A stretch of 64,000 nucleotides of DNA, taken from the NCBI GenBank assembly GCA_023213395.1, contig CM041465.1, forward strand, positions 2,728,001 through 2,792,000, written 5' to 3'. The notes under the pieces are model-generated. The model made no database searches and was not told where the DNA came from. It saw only the letters and a list, made by a program, of their open reading frames with translations. The DNA comes from Cycas panzhihuaensis. Taxonomy: Eukaryota; Cycadophyta. Of this stretch, positions 24,914 to 36,793 are shown piece by piece (the stretch's first letter is position 1; the number at the start of each line of letters is the position of its first letter). Position numbers and translations under genes: made by a program.

Positions 24914-26041
24914 AATAATAAAATATATTGAATGGTAACTAAAAATTTATCAAATGATGATGACATAAAATGATAAGTGACTAAATATATTTTAACAAGT
25001 GATTTTAAAATCATTCATAGTGATATTTGATCAAATATATTAGCACTTAAACATTATCAAAACACCTTATGATATGAGCCATAAAAAATACTACAGTAGT
25101 TGCATGTATCTCTTTATAGTTGCATTCATCACCTCACAATCTATATGGTACTATAATGAATATGATGAACTCAAATTCATCTCATGTTACATCTAGTTGC
25201 TGTGTATATATATCTTTTACAACTATGACTAATATTCCTCTTCCATAACTTATGTTTCTCTCTATGTCTTCCACAATGTAAATTTCTTAATCAATTGTCT
25301 CGACATCTTACTCTTGATAGTAACAATCTTATACATGGCACTTCATATTATTTCTACATCTCTCCTTGGTCCTATAAGCATCCATGGTGAACACTCACTA
25401 TCCAAACCTCAACTAATATCTTATTAGGTAGTACACGATTCTCATTCACTACAATCTCAATAGTAATAAGGATAAATAGATCTAGCACCTTCCACAAATT
25501 CAAAATAGATAATAATGGATGAAAATTAAGTAACCGCAACTACAAATTTAAAAATAGGAGGCACCAAAACCTACATAAATCAAAACAATCTCTTTTACTC
25601 ATCTACACACCTCTAGCAACCAATAAATTCTTACAAAATAGAAATAGAAGGCACCAGGATCTACATGCAATCACTGCACCACCTTGGCTGATCTTTTAGC
25701 TATTAGAAAAGTTGATCCTTAAAGGGGTGAGCTAGCATTACTTAACAACTAACAATCAAATAATCTACCTAACATTTGTTTGTTTATACATCATTTAAAG
25801 CTCTAATACCATGTAAAAAAACACCAAATAGATAGATAGCGTGTCAAAGATATTTATGCACACAAAAGACTCAAATAGAATAGGCACATAGGACAAATAG
25901 ATTTGTCATGGGAACCCTTTTGAGGAAAACCCATCATAGATTATATTATCATACTTTTACAAATCCATATTCTCATTTCAATAGACTTTGATCTATATTT
26001 ATAAATTGTAAGTGCTTTAAATAATAATAATTGAGTTTACA
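24914..26041 (-). mobile_element. 5' end remnant of a minus-strand copia-type element
   Basis: An LTR with an adjoining PBS (see next entry) defines a minus-strand element whose leader would extend left to where the truncated LTR of gypsy A ends. No gag or pol motif is recognisable in 24914-25800, which is AT-rich. Its 3' half is missing. Confidence 0.6.
25812..26041 (-). repeat. orphan 5' LTR (230 bp) with adjacent PBS
   Basis: Plus-strand ends TGTAAA...TTTACA form the usual terminal inversion. Immediately left, gctctaatacca (25800-25811) is the reverse complement of TGGTATTAGAGC, one transition away from the initiator tRNA-Met PBS. No partner LTR found. Confidence 0.72.
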
Positions 26042-26050
26042 TTTGTTAAC

Positions 26051-26706
26051 TATTAGATAATGTGACAATAATATTTTAGAGGTAAAACTTTTGATAGGTT
26101 GGCATCGTAGTTTGTCCCCTAAACTTCTACAGGGTGATCTAAGGGAGATGGAAGTCCCTCTTGGCTAGGGGATCTAGACCCCCCCCCCCTCCCCCCCGGT
26201 CCACAAAAGAGGGGCTTCGAGGGTGGTAGCCCCCAACCCAAAAAGTTAGTACTATGAAACATACTAAATTGTAAAGAGAATTAGGGCCGTTCATTCACAA
26301 TATCCCAGATTTGATCGTCAAGATTTGTGCCTTATATGACACTCTCATATAGCCCAATTTAGGGTGTTTTTTCATTATGTTGATGGTATTTAATGTATTG
26401 TATTGAGTAGAGGTAGTTGGTTGTTATTGCTATGAGCATTTTACTATAGATTATGTCTATTTCTACATTCTTTGATAATAAAGATTGATACTTTTCTTAT
26501 GTAGACATTTCTCTAGCACGTTGCTAGGGTTTTACCACATTATATTTGGTATATATATGATGCTTTGACTTTCTAATTTAGTTATTATATTATATCTAGT
26601 TTAAGAACTTGCATGTTAAATTTCAATTTCAATTCCTATAACTAGTTGCAAAATAGTCTAGATCTTAGTGGCAGTTTCTGGTTATTAAGACCTAGTTTTC
26701 TTAATA
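26051..26706 (+). repeat. left LTR of composite copia array (656 bp)
   Basis: Aligned with the start TGTTAGAAAATG of sister LTRs; here the first bases read TATTAGATAATG, so the TG is mutated. The end reads TTAATA where sisters have TCAACA. It contains a C-rich block at about 26179-26199 within the GC-rich island. Confidence 0.82.
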
Positions 26707-26708
26707 AG

Positions 26709-26721
26709 TGGTATAAAAGCC
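26709..26721 (+). other. primer binding site, composite array copy 3
   Basis: tggtataaaagcc, one transition from tggtatcaaagcc seen in the sister copies; 2 nt after the LTR. Confidence 0.85.
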
Positions 26722-26777
26722 ACTTTTATTTTTATAGTAAGTTTGTGAAGGTTTGGTGTTGACTTTTTTTACACCAA

Positions 26778-29564
26778 ATGGTGAAACTGATGAATGCAAA
26801 GTTCAAGGTAGAAAAATTCAATGGCAATGACAACTTCAAGTTGTGGAAGTTGAAAGCATATGATGTTCTAGTATAATAGGGATTGTACAGAGCTCATGTA
26901 GGCAAATCAAAGAAACCCATAGGGATGGATGATGATAAATGGGATAACCTAGACAAAAGAGCTCTTATCACAATACAATTATACTTAGTATACAAAGTTT
27001 TGTTTAATATCATAGGGGAGAAAACATCAACATGATTATGGACCTAGTTAGAAGGCTTCTACATGATTAAATCAATGACAAATCAAAACTATTTAAAGAA
27101 GTAATTATACTTATTATAGATTAAGGAAGTTACAAAAATTACTAATCATTTAAATATTGAATATACTCTTATTTATTAATTGGCTAGTATCAATACCATG
27201 ATTGAGATTGAGGACAAGGTTGTTATCTTATTATGTTCATTATTGAAATCTTAGGATAATATTGTCACCTCAATTAGTTTTAGCACTATAGATAAAATAG
27301 ACTATGATTCTATTATCAGTGCTATGCTGATGAAAGAGGTGAGGAGGAAATCCAATCTTGAAACCTCCACTCAAGAAGCTATGATTACAAGAGGTAGAAT
27401 GATTGAGATATAACAAAGCTCTAGGGACACATCAAAATCAAAGTCAAAAGGCAAGAAGAGTAAATTCATATGTTGGCACTACAATAAGATATATCACCTC
27501 AAAAAAGATTGCTATAAAAAGGAGTTCTAGAAAAAGGAAGATCCTGTAAAAGAGGCTAATTAGGTGGAGTGAATCAAGGTACAAATGATGATATCTTAGC
27601 TACTTGTAATATTTCCCATTATCATCATGATTGGTTATTTAATTTGAGTGCTTCACACCACATATGTCTACATAAGAGTTGGTTTTCATCATACCAACCT
27701 CTTGATGGTGGTGATGTGCTTATAGGAAATGAAGTTTCCTATAAAACTGTGGGCATTGATATCATCATAATTAAAATGTTTGATGGTGTAGTGAGAACAT
27801 TAATTGAAGTTAGACATGTACCTAGTCTAAAAAGGAATATGATTTCCTTGGGTGAACTAGATTCTGGTGGTTATAAGTACACAGGTCATGAAGGGGTCTT
27901 GAAGGTATCAAAGGGTACCTTTATTATTATGAAAGACTTAAAGAAAGGAATCCTTTATATTTTGGTAGGAAGTACAAATATCAGCCATGCAACTACAGCA
28001 TCAAAGACTATAGAAGATCTAGCTCAATTATGGCATCAAAGACTTGGGCACATGAGTAAGTGAGAACTTAAGATGCTGATGAACCATAAGTTACTTCTTA
28101 ACTTGGAGCTTTTAAAGTTGACCTTTTGTAAACGTTGTATTTTTGGAAAGTAGTGTAGACTCAAGTTTAAAGTAGGGAGTCATACTAGTAAAGGTGTTTT
28201 AGATTATGTATACTCAGATGTGTGGGAACTAGCCCCTATAATATCTTATGAAGGATAATTATACTTTATCACATTTATAAATGATTACTCCAAAAGATAT
28301 GAGTCTTATTTTGAAAAGGAAATCTAAAGTTTTTAGTGTGTTTAAGTAGTTCAAGGCTCTAGTTAAGAAGAGAACTAGTAGGTCAATCAAATATTTAAGA
28401 ATTATTCATGGAGATGAGTTTAACTCCTTAGAGTTTGAGAACTATTACAAAAAAGCTAGGATCTAAAGGCATAAGACCACTAGTTATATTCCACAATAGA
28501 ATGGTATAACTGAGCACATAAATAGGACACTCTTGGAAAAAGTGATAAGTATGTTGAGTAATACAGGAGTGGAGTAGGGCTTATGGGAAGAAGCTATTTA
28601 AATAACTTGTTATTTAATAAATAGATCACCATCACTTACAATAGAGTACAAGATTCTTGAAGAGATATAGACTAGACATCCATGTGACTATTAAAATTTA
28701 AAAGTTTTTGGTTGTGATGCTTATGCCTTAACTAATAAAGGTCAACATTCAAACTTTGACCTAAAATCCAAGAGATGTATCTTTGTTGGTTATGGTGATA
28801 GAGATGGTGTGAAGGGATACAAGCTGTGGGGACCTATTTCACACAAAATCATTATTAAAAGAGATGTTATATTTGATTAATCTCCTTTTCTAAAATCAGA
28901 CAGTGTAGAAGTTAAAGCTAAATAGGAGCAAAACATTGTACATCAATAAGTTAAGCTTAAGACTTATCCATATTTAAAAATAAAAATATAGGAAGATCTT
29001 TATAAATATGAATTTGTAGCAGATTTATAGGAGTATGTGGATACTCCTCTACCAACTGTTAGAAGATATACACAAGTTAGTCATCCACCTGGTAGGATAG
29101 CCCTTCTATTTTTATTGCTTTGATTTTTAATAATGGTAATCCTACATACTATGAGGAAGTAGTAGATGATATCTATAATGAGAAGTGGAAGAGGGTTATG
29201 TAAGAAGAGATAGATGCTTTAAAGAAAAATAATTCATGGGACTTGGTAGAACGTCCACATGGTAGGAAGATTGTTAGTTGTAGGTGGGTTTTCAAGAAAA
29301 AAATAGATGTTTATGAAAAGGTTGACACATTCAAGGCAAGACTAATGGCTAAAGGCTTTACACAGAAAGTAGGTATTGATTTTCATGAGATCTTTTCACG
29401 AGTTATTAAACTTGTTATAATTTAGGTTCTATTAGCATTAGTAGCTTCTATTGATTTATAATTAGAATAGTTATATGTAAAAATAGCTTTTCTAAATGGA
29501 GATTTAGATAAGTAGATCTATATAGATCAACCTGAAGGGTTTGTACAGGAGGGCAGGAAAAGAC
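26778..29564 (+). pseudogene. copia gag-pol remnant copy 3, N-terminal portion
   Basis: Gag opens MVKLMNAKFKVEKFNGND. The zinc knuckle at about 27470-27520 is degraded (first Cys is followed by WHYNKI). Protease active site reads FNLSASHH, so the catalytic Asp is Asn. GAG-pre-integrase is in the longest open stretch (27569-28063), ending LWHQRLGHMSK; the intact Gln here shows the ancestral residue at a site that is a stop in copy 1. Integrase about 28200-28880. RT begins about 29150 and is cut at 29564 by the insertion of copy 4. Many stops and frame changes. Confidence 0.9.
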
Positions 29565-30207
29565 CGTTGGATATTGTGACAACAATAGTTTATGGCTAAA
29601 ATTTTGGCATGTTAGCGGCGCAGTTTCTGCCCCAATCTTTCTTAGGGGTTCCAAGGGGGGCGGGAGCCCCCCTTAGATAGGGGGTGCAAGGGGCATGGAA
29701 CGCATCCCGCTAAGAGGGGTTTCGGGGGCAATAGCCCCTGACCTAAAAAATTAGCCATGTAAATGATATTAAAACGTAAAGAGAACTAGGGTCATTCAAT
29801 ATAAATACCTTAGATTCTATAGTTGAGATTTATGCCTTGGATGTCCCTCTTATGTAGCCTGATTTAGGGCTTTTCTTATTATGTTATATGTAATATAATA
29901 TACTATGATGAGGGTAGTGGCTAGTTGTTATTCCTAAGAGCACTCTACTACTGAGATATATTTTTTCTCCATTTTACAGTAATAAAGATCGATACCTTTT
30001 CTATGTGGATGTTTCCCTAGCACAATGTTAGGGTTTTACCACATTATATTGGGTGCATATGTGATGTTTGGCTTTCATATTCATGTTAGTGTATTATCTC
30101 TAAGTTTAGAACTTGAATGTTAAATTCTAGTTTTGATTCCTGTAACTAGCTGCAAAATAGTTTAGATCTTGTGGCGGATTAAGGTTTAGGACCTTATATT
30201 CTCAACA
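29565..30207 (+). repeat. 5' LTR of copia copy 4 (643 bp)
   Basis: Starts CGTTGGATATTGTGAC (the first base of TG mutated) and ends TTCTCAACA. GC-rich inverted-repeat island at about 29641-29745. Same length as 34252-34894. Confidence 0.95.
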
Positions 30208-30209
30208 AG

Positions 30210-30222
30210 TGGTATCAAAGCC
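30210..30222 (+). other. primer binding site of copia copy 4
   Basis: tggtatcaaagcc, tRNA-Met type, 2 nt after the LTR end. Confidence 0.93.
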
Positions 30223-30277
30223 ATTTTTTTTTTGTAGCCAATTTGTGAAGGTTTTGGTGTCGATTTTTTTACACCAA

Positions 30278-33200
30278 ATGATGAAACTAGTAGGTGTAAA
30301 GTTCAAGGTGGAGAAATTCAATGGCAAGAATAACTTCAAGTTATAGAAGTTAAAAGCACATGATATTCTTGTACAATAGGGTTTTTACAAAGCCCTTGTA
30401 GGTAAATCAAAGAAACATATAGGGATGTATGATGATGAATGGGATGAATTAGATAAAAAAGTACTTAGCACAATACAATTGTGCTTGGTAGATGAAGTCT
30501 TATTTAACATTGCAGGGGAGGAGACAGCAGTAGGATTATGGACCCAGTTGGAAAACCTGTATATGACTAAATTGGTAATGAATCAAATCTACCTAAAGAG
30601 GCAACTGGACACATTACAGATGAAGGAAGGTACAAAAATTGCTGACCATTTAAATGTTTTCAATACTCTTATTTGTCAGTTGACTAGTATCGATGTTAAA
30701 ATTGAGGATGAGGATAAGGCTGTTACCTTGTTATGCTCATTACTCAAATCTTGGGATAATATTGTCACCTCAATTAGTTTTAGCACTATAGATGTATTGG
30801 AATATGATTCTATTGTAAGTTATTTTCTAATGGAATAAGTGCAGAGGAAATCTAGTCTTGAAACCTCCACACCAGAAGCTATGACGGTAAGGGGTAGAAT
30901 GTTTAAGAGAGGACAAAACTCCAGGGATACATTGAGGTCCAAGTCAAAGAGAAAAAAGAGTAAGCTTAGGTGTTGGCATTGTAATAAGACTGGTCACCTC
31001 AAGAAGGATTGCTACAAAAGGAAGGAGTTCCAAAAAAGGGAGGATCCTGCCAAGGAGACAAATCAGGCGAAGTCAAATCAAGGTATGGATGATGATGTCT
31101 TGATCACTTATAATGTTTCTCATTATCACCATGACTGGTTATTAGATTTAGGTGCTTTGCACCATATGTGTCCACACAAGAGTTGGTTCTTATCATACCA
31201 ACATCTTGATAGTGGTGATGTGCTTGTGGGAAATGAAGTTTCTTATAGGATGGTGGCCATTGGTAGCATCAGAATCAAGATGTTCGATGGGGTAGTCAGA
31301 ACATTAACTAAGGTTAGACATGTACCTGATCTGAAAAAGAATCTGATTTCCTTGGGTGAACTAGATTTGGGTGGTTTTAAGCATACAGGTCATGAAGGAG
31401 CCCTAAAGGTGTCAAAGGGTGCCTTGGTTGTTATGAAAGCCTTAAAGAAAGGAAATCTTTACATTTTAGTGGGAAGTATAGATGTCATCCAAGCAGCTAC
31501 AACATTAAAGACTACAGAAGATCCAGCTCAGTTATGGTATCATAGACTTGGGCACATGAGTGAGAAAGGACTTAAGGTACTAATAAACCGTAAGTTACTT
31601 CCTAACTTACAACTTTCAGATTTGGCTTTCTGTAAACATTATGTTTTTGGAAAATAGTGTAGACTTGGGTTTTAAGTAGGGAGTCACACTAGTAAAGGCG
31701 TTCTAGATTACATACATTCAAATGTATGGGGACCAGCCCCTAAAATATCTTATGGAGGATCATTGTATTTTGTCACATTTATAGATGATTACTCCAGGAA
31801 GGTATGGGTCTTTTTTTTGAAAAGGAAATCTAAAGTTTTCAGTGTGTCTAAGCAGTTTAAGGCTCTATTTGAGAACATTATTGGTAAGTCAATTAAATGT
31901 TTAAGAACTGAAAATGGAGGTGAGTTCAACTCCTTGGAGTTTGAGAATGATAGTAGAGAAGCTGGGATCGAAAGACATAAGACCACTAGCTATACTATGC
32001 AGCAAAATGGCATTGTTGAGTGCATGAATGAGACACTATTGGAAGGAGCAAGAAGCATGTTAAGTAATGCTGGAGTGGAGTAGGGCTTATGGGAAAAAGC
32101 TATTCAAATAACTTACTATCTGGGAAACAGATCACCATCACTTGCAATAGATTACAAGATTCATGAAGAGGTATGGACTGGACATCCATGTGATTATTCA
32201 AATTTGAGAGTTTTTGGTTGTGATGCTTATGCCTAGACTGATAAAAGTAAACATTCAAAGTTAGACCCAAAATCCAAGAAATATATCTTTGTTGGTTATG
32301 GTGATAAAGATGGTGTGAAAGGATACAGGTTATGGGATCCTACTGCCCACAAAATCACCATTAATAGAGATGTTGTATTTGATGAATCTCCCCTTGTAAA
32401 ATTAAATAGAGGAGAAGTTGAAATGAAATAAGAGCAGCAAGCTGAACATCAACAAGTTAAGTTTGAAATGTAGCCATATGTGGAATCAAAAGTGCAGCAA
32501 GATCTTTCTGAAGATGAATCAATAGCATATTCACAGGAGTATGTGGACACTCCTCTACCAATAGTTAGAAGATCTATATGAGTTAGTCATCCACCTGACA
32601 TGTACAACCCTTCTATTTCTATTGCTTTGGTTTCTAATGATGGTGAGCCCACATATTATCAGGAAGCAGTAGATGATATCCATGGAGAGAAGTGGATAAG
32701 GGCTATGCAGGAAGAGATTGATGCCTTGAAGAAAAATCATTCATGGGACTTGGTAGAACTTCCACATGGCAAGAAGATTATTGGTTGCAGGTGGGTTTTC
32801 AAAAAGAAAATGGATGTTGATGGAAATGTTGATAAATACAAGGCACGACTGGTGGCAAAAGGCTTTGCATAGAAAGTAGGTATTGAATTTCATGAGATCT
32901 TTTCACCAGTTGTTAAACTTGTTTCAATTCGAGTGTTGTTAGCATTGGTAGCTTCTCTCGATTTGGAGTTAGAGCAACTAGATGTAAAAATAACTTTTCT
33001 ACATAGAGATTTAGATGAGGAGATCTATATGGATTAACTAGATGGGTTTGTATAAGATGGCAGGAAAAGACTTGTTTGTAGGCTCAAGAAATCATTGTAT
33101 GGCCTGAAGCAATCACCCAGGCAGTGGTACAAGAAGTTTGATGCCTTTATGGAGAGCCAAAAATTCAAAAGAAGTGAGTATGATCATTGTGTTTACTTCA

Positions 33201-34203
33201 AATTTATGGACAATGGCTTATTCATTATCTTGGTATTATATGTTGATGACCTGCTGGTTGCAAGCAAGAGCATGGTAGAAATCAATAAGCTAAAGGCTCA
33301 ATTTGCTAGGACTTTTGATATGAAGGATCTAGGAGCTGCAAAACAATCTTAGACATGGAGATACACAGAGATAGGAAAAGTCATAAGCTATGGTTATCAT
33401 AGCAGAAATATATGGAGAAGGTTCTAACCAGGTTTGGGATGGCAAATGTGAAACCAGTGAGTATCCCATTGGCTTCCCACTTCAAGCTTTCATCTAATAT
33501 GAGTCCTAGTAGTGAAGAAGAAAAGGCTTATATATCTCGTGTGCCTAATGCCAGTGCAGTAGGAAGTTTGATGTATTCCATGGTATGTACAAGACCTGAT
33601 ATTTCACATGCAGTTGGTGTAGTTAGTAGGTTTATGGCAAATCCAAGAAAGGAATATTAGGCTACAATGAAATAGGTGCTTCAGTATTTGAGAGGCACAA
33701 GTGAATATTGCATCACCTTTGGAGGTATAGGTAATTAGGTTTGTGGATATGTTGATTCAGATTTTGTAGGAGATTTAGACAAAAGAAGGTCTACTTCAGG
33801 TTATGTTTTCACTCTTACAAATGGTCCAATTAGTTGGGTGTCCAAATTGCAAAGCATAATTGTACTATCAACCATGGAAGCTGAATATGTTACTGGAACA
33901 CATGCTTGTAAAGAAGCAATCTAGTTACAGGGTCTATTGGTTGAGCTTGGAAGGAGACAAGAAAATGTAAAGGTATTTTGTGATAGTTTAAGTACCATTT
34001 ACTTAGCCAAGAATCCAACTTATCATAGTAGAATAAAATATATTGCTCTTAAGTACCATTTTGTTAGACAGGTTGTGGAAGCAGGTGGAGTGGCACTTGA
34101 GAAGATTTATACAAATCTAAATTGTGCTGATATGTTTACAAAACCAGTACCATTAGAGAAGTTCAAATGGTGTTTGACTTCTCTTGGCTTACAGAAAAGA
34201 TGA
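30278..34203 (+). pseudogene. copia gag-pol polyprotein, copy 4
   Basis: Single-frame gag-pol from ATG 30278 to about 33345, then one base missing (caatctta where copy 5 has caaatctta) shifts the frame to the natural end LGLQKR at 34203. Domains: gag (VEKFNGKNNFKL to about 30980), intact zinc knuckle CWHCNKTGHLKKDC (about 30970-31012), protease DLGALHH (about 31148), pre-integrase LWYHRLGHMSEKG (about 31530), integrase (31690-32400), RT with YVDD at about 33239-33250, RNase H (about 33700-34100). Integrase catalytic positions are damaged: HSNVWGP (D to N) and RTENGGEF (D to E). About twenty stops, most at Gln, Trp or Arg(CGA) positions of sister copies. Confidence 0.94.
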
Positions 34204-34251
34204 TGAAGGGTCCAAGAAAGGTACCGGGTAAATTGTTGTCAAGGTGGAGTT

Positions 34252-34894
34252 TGTTAGATATTGTGACAGCAATAGTTTGTGGCTAAAATTTTGGCATGTT
34301 AGCGGTGCAGTTTTCCCCCCTAATCTCTCTTGGGGGGTTCCAAGTAAGGCAGGAGCCCCACTTGGCCAGGGGGTGTAGGGGGCATGGAACGCCCCCCGTT
34401 AAGAGGGGGTTCAGGGGCGATAGCCCCTAACATGAAAAATTAGCCCTGTAAACCATATTAAAATGTAAAAAGAATTAGGGTCATTCGATATAAATACCCT
34501 AGATTCTACAGTTGAGATTTATGCCTTTGATATCCCTCTTATGTAGCCTAATTTAGGGCTTTTCTTATTATGTTGTATGTAATGTGATGTACTGTGATAA
34601 GGGCAGCAGCTGGTTGTTGTTCCTGAGACTACTCTACTACTAAGATGTACTTTTTCTCCATATTACAATAATAAATATTGATACCTTTCTTGTGGATGTT
34701 TCCCTAGCATGCTACTAGGGTTTTACCATGTTATATCGAGTGCATATATGATGTTTAACTTTCATATTCATGTTATTATATTATCTCTAAGTTTAGAACT
34801 TGCATGTTAAATTCTAGTTTTGATTCTTATAACTAGTTGCAAAATAGTTCAGATCTTGTGGTAGTTTAAGGTTTGGGACCTTATATTCTCAACA
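34252..34894 (+). repeat. 3' LTR of copia copy 4 (643 bp)
   Basis: Starts TGTTAGATATTGTGAC just after a PPT-like aaggtggagtt and ends TTCTCAACA, followed by the TSD aagac. Confidence 0.95.
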
Positions 34895-34899
34895 AAGAC

Positions 34900-36033
34900 T
34901 TTTTTGCAGGCTCAGGAAATCATTGTATGACCTGAAACAATCATTTAAGCAATAACACAGAAAGTTTGATGCCTTCATAGAGAGAGAAATTGTAAAAGAA
35001 GTGAGTATGATCATTGTGTTTACTTTAAATTCTTAGACAACTGCTTATTTACTATCTTGGTATTATATGTTGATGATATGATGGTTGCAAGCAAGCGTAT
35101 GGTAGAAATCAATAAGTTAAAGACTCAATTGGCTAGGATTTTTGATATGAAGGATCTAGGAGATGTAAAACAAATCTTAGGTATAGAGATATATAGAGAT
35201 AGGAAAAATGGTAAGCTATGGTTATCATAGTAGAAATATAGAGAGAAGGTACTAACTAGATTTGATATGATAAATGTGAAACCAGTGATTATCCCATTGG
35301 CTTTCCATTTTAAATTTTCTTCGAGTATAAGCCTTAGTAGTGAAGAAGAAAAGAATTATATATCTCATGTACCTTACGTCAATGTAGTAAGAAGTTTGAT
35401 GTATACCATGGTATGTATAGGACCTAACATTTCACATGCAGTCAGTCTAATTAGTATGTTTATAACAAATACAAGAAAGGAACATTGGATAGTAGTGAAA
35501 TAGGTGCTTTAATATTTGAGAGGCATGAGTAACTATTACATCACCTTTGGTGGTGTAGGTAATCAGGTTTATAGATATGTTGATTCAAACTTTGCAAGAG
35601 AATTAGATAAGAGAAGGTCTACTTTAAGTTATGTGTTTACTCTTACAAATAGTCCAGTTAGTTAGATGCCAAAATTGTAGAGCATAATTGCATTATCAAT
35701 TAGAAAAGCAGAACATATTGTTGCAGCACATGCTTATAAGGAAGCAATATGGTTATAGGGCCTACTAGTTGAGCTTAGAAGGAAATAGAAAAAGTCAAAG
35801 ATATTTTGTGACAGTCAAAGTTCCATTTACTTAGCAAAAATCTAGCTTATCATAATAGGATAAAGCATATTGCTCTTAAGTACCATTTTGTTAAACAAGT
35901 TATGGAAGCAGGTGGAGTGGCACTTGAGAAGGTTAATATAAAATAGAATTGTACTAATATGTTTACAAAACCTGTACTATTAGAAAAGTTCAAATGGTAT
36001 TTGACTTCTCTTAGCTTGCAAAAAAGGTGTTGA
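34900..36033 (+). pseudogene. pol: copia pol remnant copy 3, C-terminal portion (RT-RNase H)
   Basis: Resumes copy 3 RT after the nested element: LFCRLRKSLYDLKQS, then LYVDDMMVAS (about 35060-35090), and the late RT segment in 35267-35503. RNase H region (about 35560-35960) ends SLQKRC and a stop at 36031. More decayed than copy 4, with stops, indels and non-synonymous changes. Confidence 0.9.
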
Positions 36034-36078
36034 ATGGTCCAAGAAAGGTATCAAGTAAATTATTGTCAAGGTGGAGAT

Positions 36079-36721
36079 TGTTAGAAAATGTAACAATAAT
36101 GTTTTGGAGGCAAAAAATTTGATAGGTTAGTAGTACAGTTTCTCCCCCAAGCTTCCATGGGGGGATCTAAGGGGGGTAGGATCCCCCCATGGTCGGGGGG
36201 TATGGGGGAAGACAAAACCCTCCCCCCCTACCCACAAAGAGGGGGTTCTGGGGTAATAGCCCCTGGCCCAAAAATCTAGTAATATGAAACATACTAAATT
36301 ATAAATAGAATCAAGGTTATTCATTCAAAATACTCGAGATTTAATGGTCGAGATTTGTGCTTTGTATGACTATTTCATATAGCCTAATTTAGGGTATTTT
36401 TTCATTATGTTGATGATATTTGATGTGTTGGATCTATTGTATTGCTATGAGTATTCTACTATAAATTATGTACATTTCTCTATTCTTTAATAATAAAGAT
36501 CGATCATTTTCCTATGTGGATATTACTCTAACATACTATTAGGGTTTTACCATATTATATCTAGTGTATATGTGATGCTTTAGCTTTCTAATTTATTTAT
36601 TGTATTATCTCTAGTTTAAGAACTTGTATGTTAAATATTAATTTTAATTCCTATTACTAGTTACAAAATAGTCTAGATCTTGGTGGTAATTTCTAGTCAT
36701 TGGGACCTAGTTTTCTCAACA
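36079..36721 (+). repeat. middle LTR of composite copia array (643 bp)
   Basis: Starts TGTTAGAAAATGTAAC after a purine stretch (aaggtggagat) and ends TTCTCAACA. It serves as 3' LTR for copy 3 and 5' LTR for copy 5, because a PBS follows it. Confidence 0.93.
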
Positions 36722-36723
36722 AG

Positions 36724-36736
36724 TGGTATCAAAGCC
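36724..36736 (+). other. primer binding site of copia copy 5
   Basis: tggtatcaaagcc 2 nt after the middle LTR. Confidence 0.93.
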
Positions 36737-36793
36737 ACTTTTATTTTTGCAATAAGTTTGTGAAGGTTTTAGTATCAGCCTTTTCTACACTAA

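Larger units (their letters stand above)
29565..34894 (+). mobile_element. copia copy 4 (5330 bp), nested in copy 3
   Basis: Two LTRs of exactly 643 bp each, PBS, complete gag-pol order and a perfect 5-bp target duplication aagac (29560-29564 and 34895-34899). Excising it rejoins the RT of copy 3 (GRKR to LFCRLRKSLYDLK). This is the best preserved element in the window. Confidence 0.97.

Noticed and set aside
26044-26050. Alternative LTR start TGTTAAC for the composite array
   Set aside because: Alignment with sister LTRs places the first shared bases (ttagataatgtgac) after position 26051. TGTTAAC resembles an LTR start only by chance.
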